Positions 11,183 through 20,824 of a stretch of DNA of 64,000 nt are shown here, in pieces. The stretch is taken from positions 5,834,001-5,898,000 of the forward strand of contig NZ_CP109446.1 of NCBI RefSeq assembly GCF_036227265.1, in the 5' to 3' direction. The notes beneath the pieces are model-generated. The model made no database searches. It was not told the DNA's origin and saw only the letters and a program-made list of their open reading frames with translations. Within the stretch, counting starts at the first letter, position 1, and every line of letters begins with the position of its first letter. This DNA comes from Streptomyces sp. NBC_01476 (GTDB lineage Bacteria; Actinomycetota; Actinomycetes; Streptomycetales; Streptomycetaceae). The position numbers and the translations under genes are program-made.

Positions 11183-12688
11183 TCACAGCCCCGGCTCCGG
11201 GGGCCCGAACCAGCGCCGCAGGGCGGCGGTCGCGCCGTCGCGGTCGGTGCCGGCCCAGGCGACATGGCCGTCCGGGCGTACGAGAAGGGCGCCGCCGGTG
11301 CCCAGCGGTCCGGCCGGTTCCGGGCGGACCGGGACGGTCGTGACCCGGTCCGCCCACAGGGCTCCCAGCCACCGCAGCTGGGTGTCCGGCGGCGCGGAGA
11401 GGTCCAGCAGCAGGCCCCCGCCATGGCGCAGCAGTTCGGTGGTGGTGACGGTGCCGCCGGCGGTCGCCAGCTCCAGATGCGGCAGCCGGGCCCCGAGCAG
11501 TGGATGGTCCCCCGGGCCGGCCGGGTAACGGACATCGAGGCCGGTGACCATGCCGGCCAGATGGCCGCGCGCGGGTCCGGCCGCGATCAGCTCGCCGAGC
11601 AGGGCGCGGACCGGCTCGACCTCCGGGCCGCCGAGCAACAGCAGACCCTGGGCGCGGATGTTGGCCAGCACCCGGGCACCCACGGCGTGCCGCTCCTCGT
11701 GATAGGTCTCCAGCAGCTCGGGCGCCGACCGCGGGCCACGGACCGCGGAGGCCAGCTTCCAGCCCAGGTTGAAGGCGTCGTGCAGGCCGAGGTTGAGGGC
11801 CTGGCCGCCGCTGGGCATCTGCACGTGCGCGGCGTCACCGGCGAAGAGCACCCGGCCGTGCACGTAGCGTTCGAGCTGCCGGTTCGCGTCGTCGAAGGCG
11901 TTGAGCCACAGCGGCTCGCCACCGCCGATGTCCTCGCCGGTCACCCGCCGCCACACCTCGACGACCTCGGCGAACTCCGGTGCGCCGGTGCGCGCTCCTG
12001 CCGGCCGGCCGAACTCGTGGACCATCACCCGGGTGACCCCGCTTGGTCCCCTGGACGCGATGGCCAGCCCGTTCGGCAGCCGCTGGAAGCGGCGGTCCGG
12101 CACCTGGATGCCGGCCACGTCGGCGCGCAGCAGCTCACGGCGCGCGGGCAGGCCGGGGAAGGCCGCCCCGATCAGCCCGCGTACCGTGCTCTGCTCGCCG
12201 TCGCAGCCGACCACGTACGCCGCCCGCAGCCGCCGCGGACCGCCAGGGGCTTCCGCGGTGACATCCACCTGCCCGCCCCGGTCGGCGACCGCGCGGACCT
12301 CCCAGCCGCGGCGCACGTCCGCGCCCAGCGACACGGCCCACTTCTGCAGCAGCTCCTCGGTCCTGAGCTGGGGCACCTTCCACTGGCCCGGGTAGCGGGT
12401 GGGCAGCGTGAGGTCCATCGGGACGCCGCCGAAGTGACCCCTGGGATCGTTGGCCGGCGTCCCGAGGTCGGCGAGCAGGCCCCGGCTGTCGAAGATCTCC
12501 ATGGTGCGGGCGTGCAGCGTCGTGGCCCGCGACGCGGTGGTCGGCGACTCCCGCCGCTCCAGGACCACCACCGACGCGCCGTGCAGGCGCAGTTCACCGG
12601 CGAGCAGCAGGCCGACCGGTCCCGCGCCGACCACCACGACCTGGGTCTCCTCCACCGGCCCGGCCCGGCCGGCCTCCCCGGCTGCCAT
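11183..12688 (-). CDS. FAD-dependent aromatic polyketide hydroxylase, copy B
   Basis: A 501-residue monooxygenase starting 2 bases after the aromatase stop (TGA GC ATG), so coupled to it. Motifs are VVVVGAGPVGLLLAGELR (FAD), GCDGEQSTVR (DG motif) and GRVLFAGDAAHVQMPSGGQA (GD motif). In this position jadomycin-type clusters carry an oxygenase (JadF) directly after the aromatase, which acts on the first benz[a]anthracene intermediate. This copy differs clearly from copies A and C, including in the substrate loop, so separate steps are likely. No fused reductase domain is present. Confidence 0.93.
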   Translation of the reverse strand: MAAGEAGRAGPVEETQVVVVGAGPVGLLLAGELRLHGASVVVLERRESPTTASRATTLHARTMEIFDSRGLLADLGTPANDPRGHFGGVPMDLTLPTRYPGQWKVPQLRTEELLQKWAVSLGADVRRGWEVRAVADRGGQVDVTAEAPGGPRRLRAAYVVGCDGEQSTVRGLIGAAFPGLPARRELLRADVAGIQVPDRRFQRLPNGLAIASRGPSGVTRVMVHEFGRPAGARTGAPEFAEVVEVWRRVTGEDIGGGEPLWLNAFDDANRQLERYVHGRVLFAGDAAHVQMPSGGQALNLGLHDAFNLGWKLASAVRGPRSAPELLETYHEERHAVGARVLANIRAQGLLLLGGPEVEPVRALLGELIAAGPARGHLAGMVTGLDVRYPAGPGDHPLLGARLPHLELATAGGTVTTTELLRHGGGLLLDLSAPPDTQLRWLGALWADRVTTVPVRPEPAGPLGTGGALLVRPDGHVAWAGTDRDGATAALRRWFGPPEPGL

Positions 12689-12690
12689 GC

Positions 12691-13659
12691 TCAGCCCGTC
12701 TTCCGGGCGAGCGCCTCGGCGTACGCCTTGGCGTGGCCGAGGGTGGCGCGGCTGTTGGTGGACAGCGCGGTGCGCACGTACTCCCTGGCGTCCGCCACGG
12801 TCGCGTCCGGGCCGAGGACACGAGAGATGTTCTCGCTGTTGAGCACGACGGTGTGCTGGGAGGTGGCCGCCACTCCGCCGTCGGACTCGGCGAACGTCCA
12901 GTAGCCGGTGTGCAGGGTCAGCAGGGCCGGCAGGGTGATCTGCTTGTAGGCGATGCCGTGGTACGGGAACGTCACCCGGTAGGACTTGGTCGTGTGGGTC
13001 GAGCCGTCCTTGGCGACGGTGTCCATCTCCAGGGTCTGCAGCCCCTTCTCGTCCTCCTCGAAGCGCACCTTCGCCACGTGCGGCAGCCGCTCGGACCACA
13101 GCCCCGCTTCGTTGATGAAGTCGAAGACGTCCTCGGCGCGGCCGTCGATCCGCACGGTGTCCTCGAAGGAGAAGGTGAGCTCCGACGCGAGGTGCGCGGC
13201 CTCGATGTTCTCCTTCAGCGCGGCCAGTTCCGAGCGCGAGTTGCGGTCCACGGCCTGGTCGATCCAGCTGAGGCCCTCGGGGTCGTCGTCGACCGACCGG
13301 TACTCGTGCAGCAGCCGCACCCGGGACTCGCCCGGTGCCACCTCCTCGATGATCCAGGCGCCGCCCATCGAGGCGACCGGCGGGGACGACACCAGTTGCT
13401 GGAAGTTGACACGGCGCTGCTCCGGCTGCAGCATGCGGCGCGAAGTCCAGCTCTTGGCCTCCCCGTTGGCGGTGGCCCAGATCCGGATCTGCTCGTCGTA
13501 CTCGGTCTTGCGCACGTAGTCGACGTAGATGGTCGGCGGGAAGATCCGCGGCCAGTTCCGTACCTCGGCGATCATCCGGTAGACGGCGTCGGCCGGGGCC
13601 GAGACCGTGATCTCGTGCTCCACCTGGTGCTGCGTGGCGGGCGTGGATGGTGTCGGCAT
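12691..13659 (-). CDS. Didomain aromatase/cyclase (type II PKS)
   Basis: A 322-residue protein with two START/SRPBCC-type domains. The first starts at HEITVSAPADAVYRMIAEV and the second at SFEDTVRIDGRAEDVFDFINEA. Such didomain enzymes (ActVII, JadD, UrdL) close and aromatise the first ring of a C9-reduced nascent polyketide. The ATG at 13659 has AAGGAG upstream. Its place between ketoreductase and hydroxylase matches jadomycin-type gene order, and the didomain form agrees with the ketoreductase being in the cluster. Confidence 0.93.
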   Translation of the reverse strand: MPTPSTPATQHQVEHEITVSAPADAVYRMIAEVRNWPRIFPPTIYVDYVRKTEYDEQIRIWATANGEAKSWTSRRMLQPEQRRVNFQQLVSSPPVASMGGAWIIEEVAPGESRVRLLHEYRSVDDDPEGLSWIDQAVDRNSRSELAALKENIEAAHLASELTFSFEDTVRIDGRAEDVFDFINEAGLWSERLPHVAKVRFEEDEKGLQTLEMDTVAKDGSTHTTKSYRVTFPYHGIAYKQITLPALLTLHTGYWTFAESDGGVAATSQHTVVLNSENISRVLGPDATVADAREYVRTALSTNSRATLGHAKAYAEALARKTG

Positions 13660-13684
13660 GTCCAACTCCTTGCTGTGGGCTGGC

Positions 13685-13724
13685 GGGCTGGGGGCTGGGG
13701 GCTGGGCGCGGGGCGCGGGGCGCG
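13685..13724. repeat. Heptamer tandem repeats between ketoreductase and aromatase genes
   Basis: Three copies of GGGCTGG (13685-13705) run into three copies of GGGCGCG (13704-13724) in the 97-bp spacer, on the promoter-distal side of the ketoreductase stop. The tract is G-rich on the non-transcribed strand. Confidence 0.8.
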
Positions 13725-13756
13725 GAAGGGATACGGCGCAGGCGCGGGTGAGGGCG

Positions 13757-14542
13757 TCAGAAGTTGCCGAGGCCGCCGCAGACGTTGATGGCCTGCGAGG
13801 TGACGGAGCCGGCCGCGTCGGTGGCCAGATAGCCGACCATGCCGGCCACCTCCTCGGGCGTGGAGTAGCGGCCGAGCGGGATCTTCGCCTGGAACTTCTG
13901 CAGGATCGCGTCCTCGTCGGTGTCGTAGGCCGCCGCGTACCCCTGGCGGACCCGCTGGGCCATCGGCGTCTCGACATAGCCGGGGCAGACCGCGTTCACC
14001 GTGATACCGGTGGGCGCCAGCTCGTTGCCGAGCGCCTTGGTGAAGCCGACGACACCGTGCTTGGAGGCCGAGTACGGGGCGCCGAGGACGACGCCCTGCT
14101 TGCCCGCGGTGGAGGCGATGTTGATGATGCGGCCCCAGCTCCTGTTCCGCAGGCCGCCGGTGTTGAGCACCTCCCGGGTCATCCGGAAGACGCTGTTGAG
14201 GTTGGTTTCGATGACGTCCTCCCACAGCTCGTCGGCGATATCGGCGGTCACCCCGCCGCCGCTGCGCCCGGCGTTGTTGACCAGGACGTCCACCCGGCCG
14301 AAGCGGTCCACCCCCGCCTGGACGAAGGCCCGCACGGACGGCCCGGACCGTACGTCGACGGTGGTGCCGTCCACGTCGAACCCCTCGGCCTGCAGCTCCT
14401 TGACGGTGGCGGTGACGCCTTCGGGGCTGCGGGCGCCGATGAACACCCGGAACCCCTGCCCGGCGAGCTGCCGGGCCGAGGCCAGGCCGATGCCGCTGGT
14501 GGCGCCGCTGATCAGGGCGACCCGCTGGTCCTGCTGGGACAT
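13757..14542 (-). CDS. C-9 polyketide ketoreductase (ActIII family)
   Basis: A 261-residue short-chain dehydrogenase that reduces the C-9 carbonyl of the full-length poly-beta-ketone with NADPH. The Rossmann motif is GATSGIGLA, the NNAG segment is present, and the catalytic Ser and Tyr-x3-Lys appear in NIASTAGKQG and PYSASKHG. The tail GGLGNF is typical of ActIII. The ATG at 14542 follows ACAGGAGACGAC. C-9 reduction fixes the folding pattern used for angucyclines, anthracyclines and benzoisochromanequinones. Confidence 0.95.
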   Translation of the reverse strand: MSQQDQRVALISGATSGIGLASARQLAGQGFRVFIGARSPEGVTATVKELQAEGFDVDGTTVDVRSGPSVRAFVQAGVDRFGRVDVLVNNAGRSGGGVTADIADELWEDVIETNLNSVFRMTREVLNTGGLRNRSWGRIINIASTAGKQGVVLGAPYSASKHGVVGFTKALGNELAPTGITVNAVCPGYVETPMAQRVRQGYAAAYDTDEDAILQKFQAKIPLGRYSTPEEVAGMVGYLATDAAGSVTSQAINVCGGLGNF

Positions 14543-14678
14543 GTCGTCTCCTGTGTCTCGTGACTTCGCGTGGTACGGGGCAGCCGCGGCGGTCCGGGTG
14601 ACTGGGCAGCACACCGGACCGCCGCAGCCGGCAGGGGGGCGGACAACCGGAGCGCTGCGCCGGCCGTCGCCGGGCGGG

Positions 14679-14954
14679 TCAGGCCGCGTTCTCCGCCGTC
14701 ACCGACAGGGAGGCGTTGACGGCCTCGATCAAGGTGCGCGGCGTCGCGTTGTCGTTGAACAGGTCGTCGTCCAGCGCGATCCCGTACTCGCGCTCGATCC
14801 AGCTGGTGGTCTCCAGCAGCGCCAGCGACTCGTAGCCGAGCTGGTCGAAGGTCTGGTCGAGGATGTCGCCGGCCAGGTCCACTGCCTCGTCGGCGCCGGC
14901 GGCGCCCAGGAGGATGCGCCTCAGGTCGTCGATGGTGAACTCTTTCGTTGTCAC
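14679..14954 (-). CDS. Type II PKS acyl carrier protein
   Basis: A 91-residue acidic carrier protein holding the growing chain on phosphopantetheine. The attachment Ser is Ser43 in QLGYESLALLE, a form of the usual LGYDSL motif. It follows KS-beta in the standard KS-alpha/KS-beta/ACP order. No phosphopantetheinyl transferase is seen in the window, so modification must come from elsewhere in the genome. Confidence 0.95.
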   Translation of the reverse strand: MTTKEFTIDDLRRILLGAAGADEAVDLAGDILDQTFDQLGYESLALLETTSWIEREYGIALDDDLFNDNATPRTLIEAVNASLSVTAENAA

Positions 14955-14969
14955 GGTCTTTCCTTTCCT

Positions 14970-15017
14970 GGTGGTTTCTGCTCCGGGTGGTTCCTGCTCC
15001 GGGTGGTTTCTGCGGGG
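14970..15017. repeat. Three 16-bp tandem repeats between ACP and KS-beta genes
   Basis: Units GGTGGTTTCTGCTCCG, GGTGGTTCCTGCTCCG and GGTGGTTTCTGCGGGG lie head to tail in the 80-bp spacer. On the transcribed sense each complete unit reads CGGAGCAG, so each holds a GGAG. The last one is about 20 bp from the ACP start, which has its own AGGAAAGG. Confidence 0.85.
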
Positions 15018-15034
15018 ATCGCCGTCTGTCGCGG

Positions 15035-16243
15035 TCAGGCCGTTGTGAGCAGGACCGCCGAGTTGAAGCCGCCCTCGCCGCAGGCCAGTACCAGAGCGGT
15101 ACGCACCTCGGCCGGGCGCCGGTCGGTGACCAGGTCAAGGCCGTACGCGTCGGCGGGCCGCACATTGACGGTGGGCGGGATGACACCGCCGGCCATGCTG
15201 AGCAGGGCGGCGGCGACGTCGAGCGGGGCGGCGCCGGAGTAGAGCCGCCCGGTCATGGTCTTGGGCGCCGTCACGGGCACGCCGCGGCGGCCGAACACAT
15301 CACAGATCGCCTTCGCCTCGACGCTGTCCCGCTCCGGTACGGCGGCGGCGTCGGCGAACACCACGTCCACCTCGGCGGGCCGCACCCCCGCGTCGTCCAG
15401 CGCGATCTCGATGGCCTTGCGCAGCGCCGGCTCCCGCCCGCTGCCCGGCCGCGGGTCGAAGGTCGACCCGTAGCCGGCCACCTCGCCGTAGACGCGGGCA
15501 CCGCGGGCACGGGCGGCCGCGGCGTCCTCCAGGATCACGATGGCGCCGCCCTCCCCGGGGACATGGCCGCGGGCAGCGCTGTCGAAGGGCAGATACGCGT
15601 GGTTCGGTTCGTCGCTGGTGCTCAGTCGGCCGCCGGCCAGCTGAGCCACCCAGCCCCAGGGGCAGATGGAGGCGTCCACCCCGCCCGAGACGATCAGGTC
15701 GGTGCCGCGGCGGATCTGCCGGCGGCCCTGCGCGATCGCGTCCAGCCCGCCGGCCTGGTCGCTGACGACCACGCTGCTGGGGCCCTTCATCCCGTTGCGG
15801 ATCGAGATCTGGCCGCTGTTGACCGCGTAGAACCAGGCGAAGGACTGATAGGCGCTGACGTACTGGCTGCCCTTGCTCCACAGCGCCTGCAGTTCACCCT
15901 GGCCGAACTCGAAGCCGCCGGACGAACTGGCGGTGACCACGCCCATGTCGAAGTCCGGCAGATCACCGGGCCTGACCTCGGCGTCCGCCAGCGCCCACTC
16001 GGTGGCGACCAGCGCCAGCCGGGTCATCCGGTCGGTCTGCGGGAGCAGCCGGCTCGGCAGGTACTCCTCGGCCGCGAACCCCGGTATCTCACCGGCGAGG
16101 CGGGCCGGGTACTCCGCCGGGTCGAAGCGGGTGATCCGGCTGATGCCGCTCTTACCGCTGCGGGTCGCGGCCCAGAAGTCCTCCGTCCCCAGCCCGTTCG
16201 GCGCGACCACGCCGAGTCCGGTCACCACCACCGACCTCGTCAT
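15035..16243 (-). CDS. Ketosynthase beta / chain length factor
   Basis: A 402-residue KS-fold partner of KS-alpha that primes by malonyl decarboxylation and sets chain length. The active-site Cys is replaced by Gln163 in VVVSDQAGG, the hallmark of chain length factors. The ATG at 16243 overlaps the KS-alpha stop (ATGA), which keeps the two subunits equal. Ring-size residues cannot be scored safely by eye. The neighbouring ketoreductase, didomain aromatase and TcmI-type cyclase fit a decaketide angucycline system. Confidence 0.95.
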   Translation of the reverse strand: MTRSVVVTGLGVVAPNGLGTEDFWAATRSGKSGISRITRFDPAEYPARLAGEIPGFAAEEYLPSRLLPQTDRMTRLALVATEWALADAEVRPGDLPDFDMGVVTASSSGGFEFGQGELQALWSKGSQYVSAYQSFAWFYAVNSGQISIRNGMKGPSSVVVSDQAGGLDAIAQGRRQIRRGTDLIVSGGVDASICPWGWVAQLAGGRLSTSDEPNHAYLPFDSAARGHVPGEGGAIVILEDAAAARARGARVYGEVAGYGSTFDPRPGSGREPALRKAIEIALDDAGVRPAEVDVVFADAAAVPERDSVEAKAICDVFGRRGVPVTAPKTMTGRLYSGAAPLDVAAALLSMAGGVIPPTVNVRPADAYGLDLVTDRRPAEVRTALVLACGEGGFNSAVLLTTA

Positions 16244-17511
16244 GCCACCCTCCTGTCGGGACGCGCCAGCACCACGGCGCTCTGGAATCCGCCGAATCCG
16301 CTGCCCACCGAGAGCACCGCGTCGGTCCGGTGCTCGCGCGCGGTGAGCGGCACGTAGTCCAGGTCGCACTCCGGGTCCGGTGTGTGCAGATTCGCGGTCG
16401 GCGGCACCACGTTGTTCTCCATGGCGAGCGCCGAGGCGGCGATCTCGATGGACCCGATGGCGCCCAGGGAGTGGCCCACCATCGACTTGATGGAGCTGAC
16501 CGGGGTGCGGTACGCGTGGTCGCCCAGGCTCTTCTTGAACGCCGAGGTCTCGTGCCGGTCGTTCTGCTTGGTGCCGGAGCCGTGCGCGTTGATGTAGTCG
16601 ACGGCCTCGACGTTCAGCCGCGCCTCACCCAGCGCCACCCGGATCGCCTCGGCCATCTCGTTCCCGTCGGGGCGCAGCCCGGTCATGTGGTACGCGTTGC
16701 TGCGGGTGGCATAGCCGGCCACCTCGGCGTACACATGCGCACCGCGGGCCCTGGCGGCCGTCAGCTCCTCCAGGACGAAGACGGCGGCGCCCTCGCCGAG
16801 CACGAATCCGTTGCGGGTGCCGTCGAACGGCCGGGAGGCGTGCTCGGGCTCCTCGTGGCGCGGCGTGGTCGCCTTGATGGCGTCGAAGCAGGCCAGGGTG
16901 ATGGGGGAGATCGGCGCGTCGGAGGAGCCGGCGACCATCACATCGGCGGAGCCCTCGCGGATCAGGTCGACCGCGTACCCGATCGAGTCGATCCCCGAGG
17001 TGCAGCCGGTGGAGACCACGGTGCTCGGGCCCTCGGCGCCGACCGCCCACGCCACTTCGGCGGCGAACGAACTGGGCACCAGGTAGTTGTAGAGGTGCGG
17101 GACGGCGTACTCGTGGTTCACCAGGTGCAGCCGGCCGCCGTCGCTGACCACCCGGTACTCCTCGTCCAGGCCCATCGTGGCGCCCACCGCGCTGCCGATC
17201 GTGACACCCACGCGGTACGGGTCGAGCGTGCCCAGGTCGATGCCGGCGTCCGCCACCGCACCCCGTGCGGCGACCACCGCGAACTGCGCGGCCCGGTCCA
17301 TCCGCCGGATCTCCTGCGGGGACAGGCCGTGTTCCTCCGGGTCGAAGTCGATCTCGGCGGCGACCCGGGACCGGAACTGGGCCGGGTCGAAGAAGGTGAT
17401 GCCCCGGGTCGCGGTGCGCCCGTTGCTGATCAGGTCCCAGAAAGCGCCGCGTCCGACGCCGCCGGGTGCCAGCACCTCGATCCCGGTGATCACCACTCGG
17501 CGGCCGGTCAT
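16240..17511 (-). CDS. Ketosynthase alpha (type II PKS)
   Basis: A 423-residue condensing enzyme. The nucleophile is Cys170 in [12 protein letters not shown]. The His residues are in [12 protein letters not shown] and [14 protein letters not shown], and the C-terminal [10 protein letters not shown] is standard. With KS-beta and ACP it forms the minimal PKS. Its ATG overlaps the TcmI-type cyclase stop by four bases, so cyclase, KS-alpha and KS-beta are translationally coupled in that order. Confidence 0.96.
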   Translation of the reverse strand: MTGRRVVITGIEVLAPGGVGRGAFWDLISNGRTATRGITFFDPAQFRSRVAAEIDFDPEEHGLSPQEIRRMDRAAQFAVVAARGAVADAGIDLGTLDPYRVGVTIGSAVGATMGLDEEYRVVSDGGRLHLVNHEYAVPHLYNYLVPSSFAAEVAWAVGAEGPSTVVSTGCTSGIDSIGYAVDLIREGSADVMVAGSSDAPISPITLACFDAIKATTPRHEEPEHASRPFDGTRNGFVLGEGAAVFVLEELTAARARGAHVYAEVAGYATRSNAYHMTGLRPDGNEMAEAIRVALGEARLNVEAVDYINAHGSGTKQNDRHETSAFKKSLGDHAYRTPVSSIKSMVGHSLGAIGSIEIAASALAMENNVVPPTANLHTPDPECDLDYVPLTAREHRTDAVLSVGSGFGGFQSAVVLARPDRRVA

Positions 17512-17837
17512 GCGCCGGCCTCCCAGGTGTAGAAGCGGGTCGCCATGGCATCCGCGGGGGACCGCCAGGTCGCCGGGTCGTAAGCCTCGATGAACGGCTT
17601 GAGGTCGTCGCTGATCCGGATGAAGCGCTCGTCGCCCTTGGCCTGCTCGATGAGCCGGCCGCCGTTGTCCGCCTCGAAGTCCTGCAGGTGGAAGTAGAGG
17701 CCGCGGTAGTGGAAGAGCTGGCGGCGGCGCGTCCCCATCAGGTGGGGCATCTCGGAGTCGTCGAACTCCCCGAAAAGCCCTGCGACTTCCGCGGCCGATC
17801 CGGGGTCCATCCTGGCCACGATCAGCGTGCTGTGCAT
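17508..17837 (-). CDS. TcmI-family polyketide cyclase
   Basis: A 109-residue ferredoxin-like-fold cyclase that closes later rings on the aromatised intermediate. It begins [12 protein letters not shown] and contains [12 protein letters not shown] and the terminal [10 protein letters not shown], all typical. Family members directly before KS-alpha include JadI, where it helps make the angular benz[a]anthracene skeleton. The ATG follows AAGGAG. It lies 110 bp after the biotin carboxylase gene. Confidence 0.92.
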   Translation of the reverse strand: MHSTLIVARMDPGSAAEVAGLFGEFDDSEMPHLMGTRRRQLFHYRGLYFHLQDFEADNGGRLIEQAKGDERFIRISDDLKPFIEAYDPATWRSPADAMATRFYTWEAGA

Positions 17838-17947
17838 GGTGAGACTCCTTAAGGGGGGATGACCGGATTCCGGCCGGACCGTGCGGGCGCGCGCATGCCG
17901 GGACCTGCCCGGCGCGCGGGGAGGAGCGGGGGGCCGAGCAGCGTCGG

Positions 17948-19708
17948 TCAGCCCTTGATCTCGCAGATGACGGCGCCGGAGGTGACGGAGGTGCCGACGT
18001 CCGCGGTGAGGCCGATGACCGTGCCGGAGCGGTGGGCGTTGAGCGGCTGTTCCATCTTCATCGCTTCGAGGACGACGATGAGGTCACCTTCGGTGACCTG
18101 CTGGTTGTCCTGGACGGCGACCTTGACGATGGTGCCCTGCATGGGAGAGGCGAGGGCGTCGCCGGAGACGGCTCTGGCGGCCTTCGCGGTCGCCCGCCGT
18201 TTCGGCTTGGCGCCGCCGGCCGCCGCGGTCCGCGCCAAGGTCATCCCCAGCGAGGCCGGCAGAGAGACTTCGAGACGTTTCCCGCCGATTTCCACGACGA
18301 CGGTGTCGCGGCCGGGGTTGTCGCTCTGGTCCTGGGCCGGTCCGGCGAAGGCGGGAACGGTGTTGGCGAACTCCGTCTCGATCCACCGGGTGTGGATGGT
18401 GAACGGCCCCCCGTCCTGGGGGTTGAAGGCCGGGTCGGTGACCACGGCGCGGTGGAAGGGGATCGCGGTGGCCATCCCCTCGACGGTGAACTCACCCAGG
18501 GCCCGTGCGGCGCGCTGCAAGGCCTGCTCGCGGGTCGCACCGGTGATGATGAGTTTGGCCAGCAGGGAGTCCCAGGCCGGCCCGATCACCGACCCGGATT
18601 CCACCCCGGCGTCCAGGCGCACCCCCGGCCCGGTGGGGGGCTGGAAGAGGGTGACGGTGCCGGGTGCGGGCAGGAAGTTCCGTCCGGGGTCCTCACCGTT
18701 GATCCGGAACTCCAGGGAGTGGCCGCGCAGTGGCGGGTCGTCGTAGCCGAGGGCTTCGCCGTCGGCGATGCGGAACATCTCCCGCACCAGGTCGATACCC
18801 GAGACTTCTTCGGTGACGGGGTGTTCGACCTGGAGGCGGGTGTTGACCTCCAGGAACGAGATCGTCCCGTCCTGCCCGACGAGGAACTCACACGTGCCCG
18901 CGCCGACGTAGCCGGCCTCGCGGAGGATCGCCTTCGACGCCGCGTACAGCTGGGCGTTCTGGTCGTCGGAGAGCCAGGGTGCGGGGGCTTCTTCGACGAG
19001 TTTCTGGTGGCGGCGCTGCAGGGAGCAGTCGCGGGTGGAGACCACGACGACGTTGCCGTGGGTGTCGGCCAGGCACTGGGTCTCGACGTGGCGGGGGCGG
19101 TCGAGGTAGCGCTCGACGAAGCATTCGCCGCGGCCGAACGCGGCCACCGCCTCCCGGACCGCGGAGTCGTAGAGTTCGGGGACCTCTTCCAGGGTCCTGG
19201 CGACTTTGAGTCCGCGTCCGCCGCCGCCGAAGGCGGCTTTGATGGCGATGGGGAGGCCGTGTTCCCTGGCGAAGGCGACGACTTCGTCGGCGCCGGTGAC
19301 GGGGTCGGGGGTGCCGGCGACCAGGGGTGCGCCGGCGCGCTGGGCGATGTGACGGGCCGCCACCTTGTCGCCGAGGTCGCGGATGGCCTGCGGTGGGGGG
19401 CCGATCCAGGTCAGGCCCGCGTCCAGGACCGCCTGGGCGAACTCGGCGTTCTCGGAGAGGAAGCCGTATCCGGGGTGGACCGCGTCCGCGCCGGACTCCG
19501 CGGCGGCGGTCAGGACCTTGCCGGCATCGAGGTAGCTGGTGGCAGGGGTGTCACCGCCCAGCGCGTACGCCTCGTCCGCGACACGGACATGCACCGCGTC
19601 CCGGTCGGGATCGGCGTAGACGGCCACGCTGGCGATCCCCGCGTCCCGGCAGGCACGGGCAACACGGACTGCGATTTCACCGCGGTTGGCGATGAGCACC
19701 TTACGCAC
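17948..19708 (-). CDS. Acyl-CoA carboxylase alpha subunit (biotin carboxylase + BCCP)
   Basis: About 586 residues starting at GTG 19708 after GGGGAG. A biotin carboxylase half begins [19 protein letters not shown], has the ATP-grasp loop [10 protein letters not shown] and [18 protein letters not shown] short linker leads to the carrier domain, with the biotinylation site in EAMKMEQPL close to the C-terminus. Together with the beta and epsilon genes it forms a complete carboxylase. Jadomycin's JadJ holds the same first-gene position, so a malonyl-CoA supply role and operon leadership are likely. Confidence 0.95.
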   Translation of the reverse strand: MRKVLIANRGEIAVRVARACRDAGIASVAVYADPDRDAVHVRVADEAYALGGDTPATSYLDAGKVLTAAAESGADAVHPGYGFLSENAEFAQAVLDAGLTWIGPPPQAIRDLGDKVAARHIAQRAGAPLVAGTPDPVTGADEVVAFAREHGLPIAIKAAFGGGGRGLKVARTLEEVPELYDSAVREAVAAFGRGECFVERYLDRPRHVETQCLADTHGNVVVVSTRDCSLQRRHQKLVEEAPAPWLSDDQNAQLYAASKAILREAGYVGAGTCEFLVGQDGTISFLEVNTRLQVEHPVTEEVSGIDLVREMFRIADGEALGYDDPPLRGHSLEFRINGEDPGRNFLPAPGTVTLFQPPTGPGVRLDAGVESGSVIGPAWDSLLAKLIITGATREQALQRAARALGEFTVEGMATAIPFHRAVVTDPAFNPQDGGPFTIHTRWIETEFANTVPAFAGPAQDQSDNPGRDTVVVEIGGKRLEVSLPASLGMTLARTAAAGGAKPKRRATAKAARAVSGDALASPMQGTIVKVAVQDNQQVTEGDLIVVLEAMKMEQPLNAHRSGTVIGLTADVGTSVTSGAVICEIKG

Positions 19709-19904
19709 GATGACTCCCCACTCTCAGCCGCGTCCCGGGGGCACCGGGGATCGGCCGACCGGAAACACAGGACAAGTCCGCGGCGAAATGCGCGACGGAA
19801 CGTGAATCCATCGTTGTCCGGGGAGGCAGCGCCGTTCAAGGTATTCCGATTCAGTCTTCGGTCGGGATGTGCAGGAGGATTGCCGATTTGTCGGCTGCAG
19901 GCCA

Positions 19905-19930
19905 TGTCTGTGTCAGATGAATGTCAGACG
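19905..19930. promoter_or_regulatory. GTCAGA direct repeats upstream of PKS operon
   Basis: TGTCAGA occurs at 19911 and again at 19922, an 11-bp period that puts both on one face of the helix, as expected for an OmpR-family activator. The site is about 200 bp upstream of the carboxylase alpha start, in the 390-bp space before the regulator gene's terminator. The same hexamer occurs in two other cluster promoters (23206 and 28369). Confidence 0.4.
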
Positions 19931-20011
19931 CTCAGGTCACGGAGGCCGGCGGGAGTGTCGGCGGAAGAACCGGAAACCGCGTTCCGGAAACAGCCTGGAA
20001 GGGGCATGGAA

Positions 20012-20046
20012 AGAAAAAAGGCGGGTCCCGTGGTACGGAACCCGCC
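20012..20046 (-). terminator. Rho-independent terminator of first response regulator
   Basis: Read on the minus strand, the stem GGCGGGT...ACCCGCC (20040-20046 and 20020-20026) with extra inner pairs is followed by six T residues (20019-20014). This is one of few classical intrinsic terminators in the window and ends the regulator transcript before the PKS promoter region. Confidence 0.85.
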
Positions 20047-20098
20047 GGCTGAGCGGAAGAAGCGGTGCAGGATTTTCCTGGGCGTCGCCGATACGTGT

Positions 20099-20824
20099 TC
20101 AGGCACCGCCGAATCGGAATCCGACACCACGTACCGTGATGATCCAGTCGCTCCCGCCGAGTTTGCCCCGGAGGCTGCTGACATGGGTGTCGACGGTACG
20201 CCGGGACCATGAATCGCCCCAGATCTGCTGCATGATCCGCTTGCGCGGAATGACCGCGCTGGGGTGCGAGGCGAGCAGGTAGAGCAGGTCGAACTCCTTG
20301 CGCGTCACCTCCACCTCCTCGCCGTGCAGCCGGACCTCACGGGCGCCTGCGTCTATCTGGAGCGGCCCGTGCGAGACGATTCTGGCCGGCTGCGATCTGA
20401 TCCGTATGCGGCGCATGACCGCGTCCATGCGCGCCACCAGTTCGCGGGAGCCGTACGGCTTGACGACATAGTCGTCCACGCCCGCCTGGAGTCCCAGGAC
20501 GCGGTCCAGTTCACTGCCCAGCGCGGTGACGGCGATCATCGGTACATCCGACAGCGCGCGGATGTCACGGCAGACTTCCAGTCCGTCGATGTCCGGTAAT
20601 TCAAGATCGAGCAGGATGATGTCGGCGGTTTCGCATGCCTGGAGTGCGGCGGCCCCGGTGCTCACACCTTCGACTTCGTGCCCGCGCCGGCGAAGGCATT
20701 CGGCGAGCGTCTCCCGTTCGCTCGTGTCCTGCCCGACGATCAGGACCCGCCAGGTGGGCGCGGACGTCTGTGGAAACGGAGGTGGCCCGGAAAACGAAGA
20801 GATTCCCGTCATGCCCGGCGTCAT
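20099..20824 (-). CDS. Atypical OmpR-family response regulator (JadR1-like)
   Basis: About 241 residues from ATG 20824, which has GGGGGAA upstream; an ATG at 20872 would add 16 residues. A receiver domain (about 26-140) is joined to a winged-helix DNA-binding domain (RKEFDLLYLLA..., TVDTHVSSLRGKLG, VRGVGFRFG). The phosphoacceptor Asp73 and the switch Lys are present, but the acidic pair that binds Mg2+ is replaced by Gly31-Gln32 (VLIVGQD), so normal phosphorylation is doubtful. JadR1, the activator of jadomycin genes, is a known member of this class and is controlled by pathway products instead of a kinase. Codon 76 is TTA (20597-20599), so expression should need the bldA tRNA. No sensor kinase is nearby. 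Confidence 0.93.
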   Translation of the reverse strand: MTPGMTGISSFSGPPPFPQTSAPTWRVLIVGQDTSERETLAECLRRRGHEVEGVSTGAAALQACETADIILLDLELPDIDGLEVCRDIRALSDVPMIAVTALGSELDRVLGLQAGVDDYVVKPYGSRELVARMDAVMRRIRIRSQPARIVSHGPLQIDAGAREVRLHGEEVEVTRKEFDLLYLLASHPSAVIPRKRIMQQIWGDSWSRRTVDTHVSSLRGKLGGSDWIITVRGVGFRFGGA

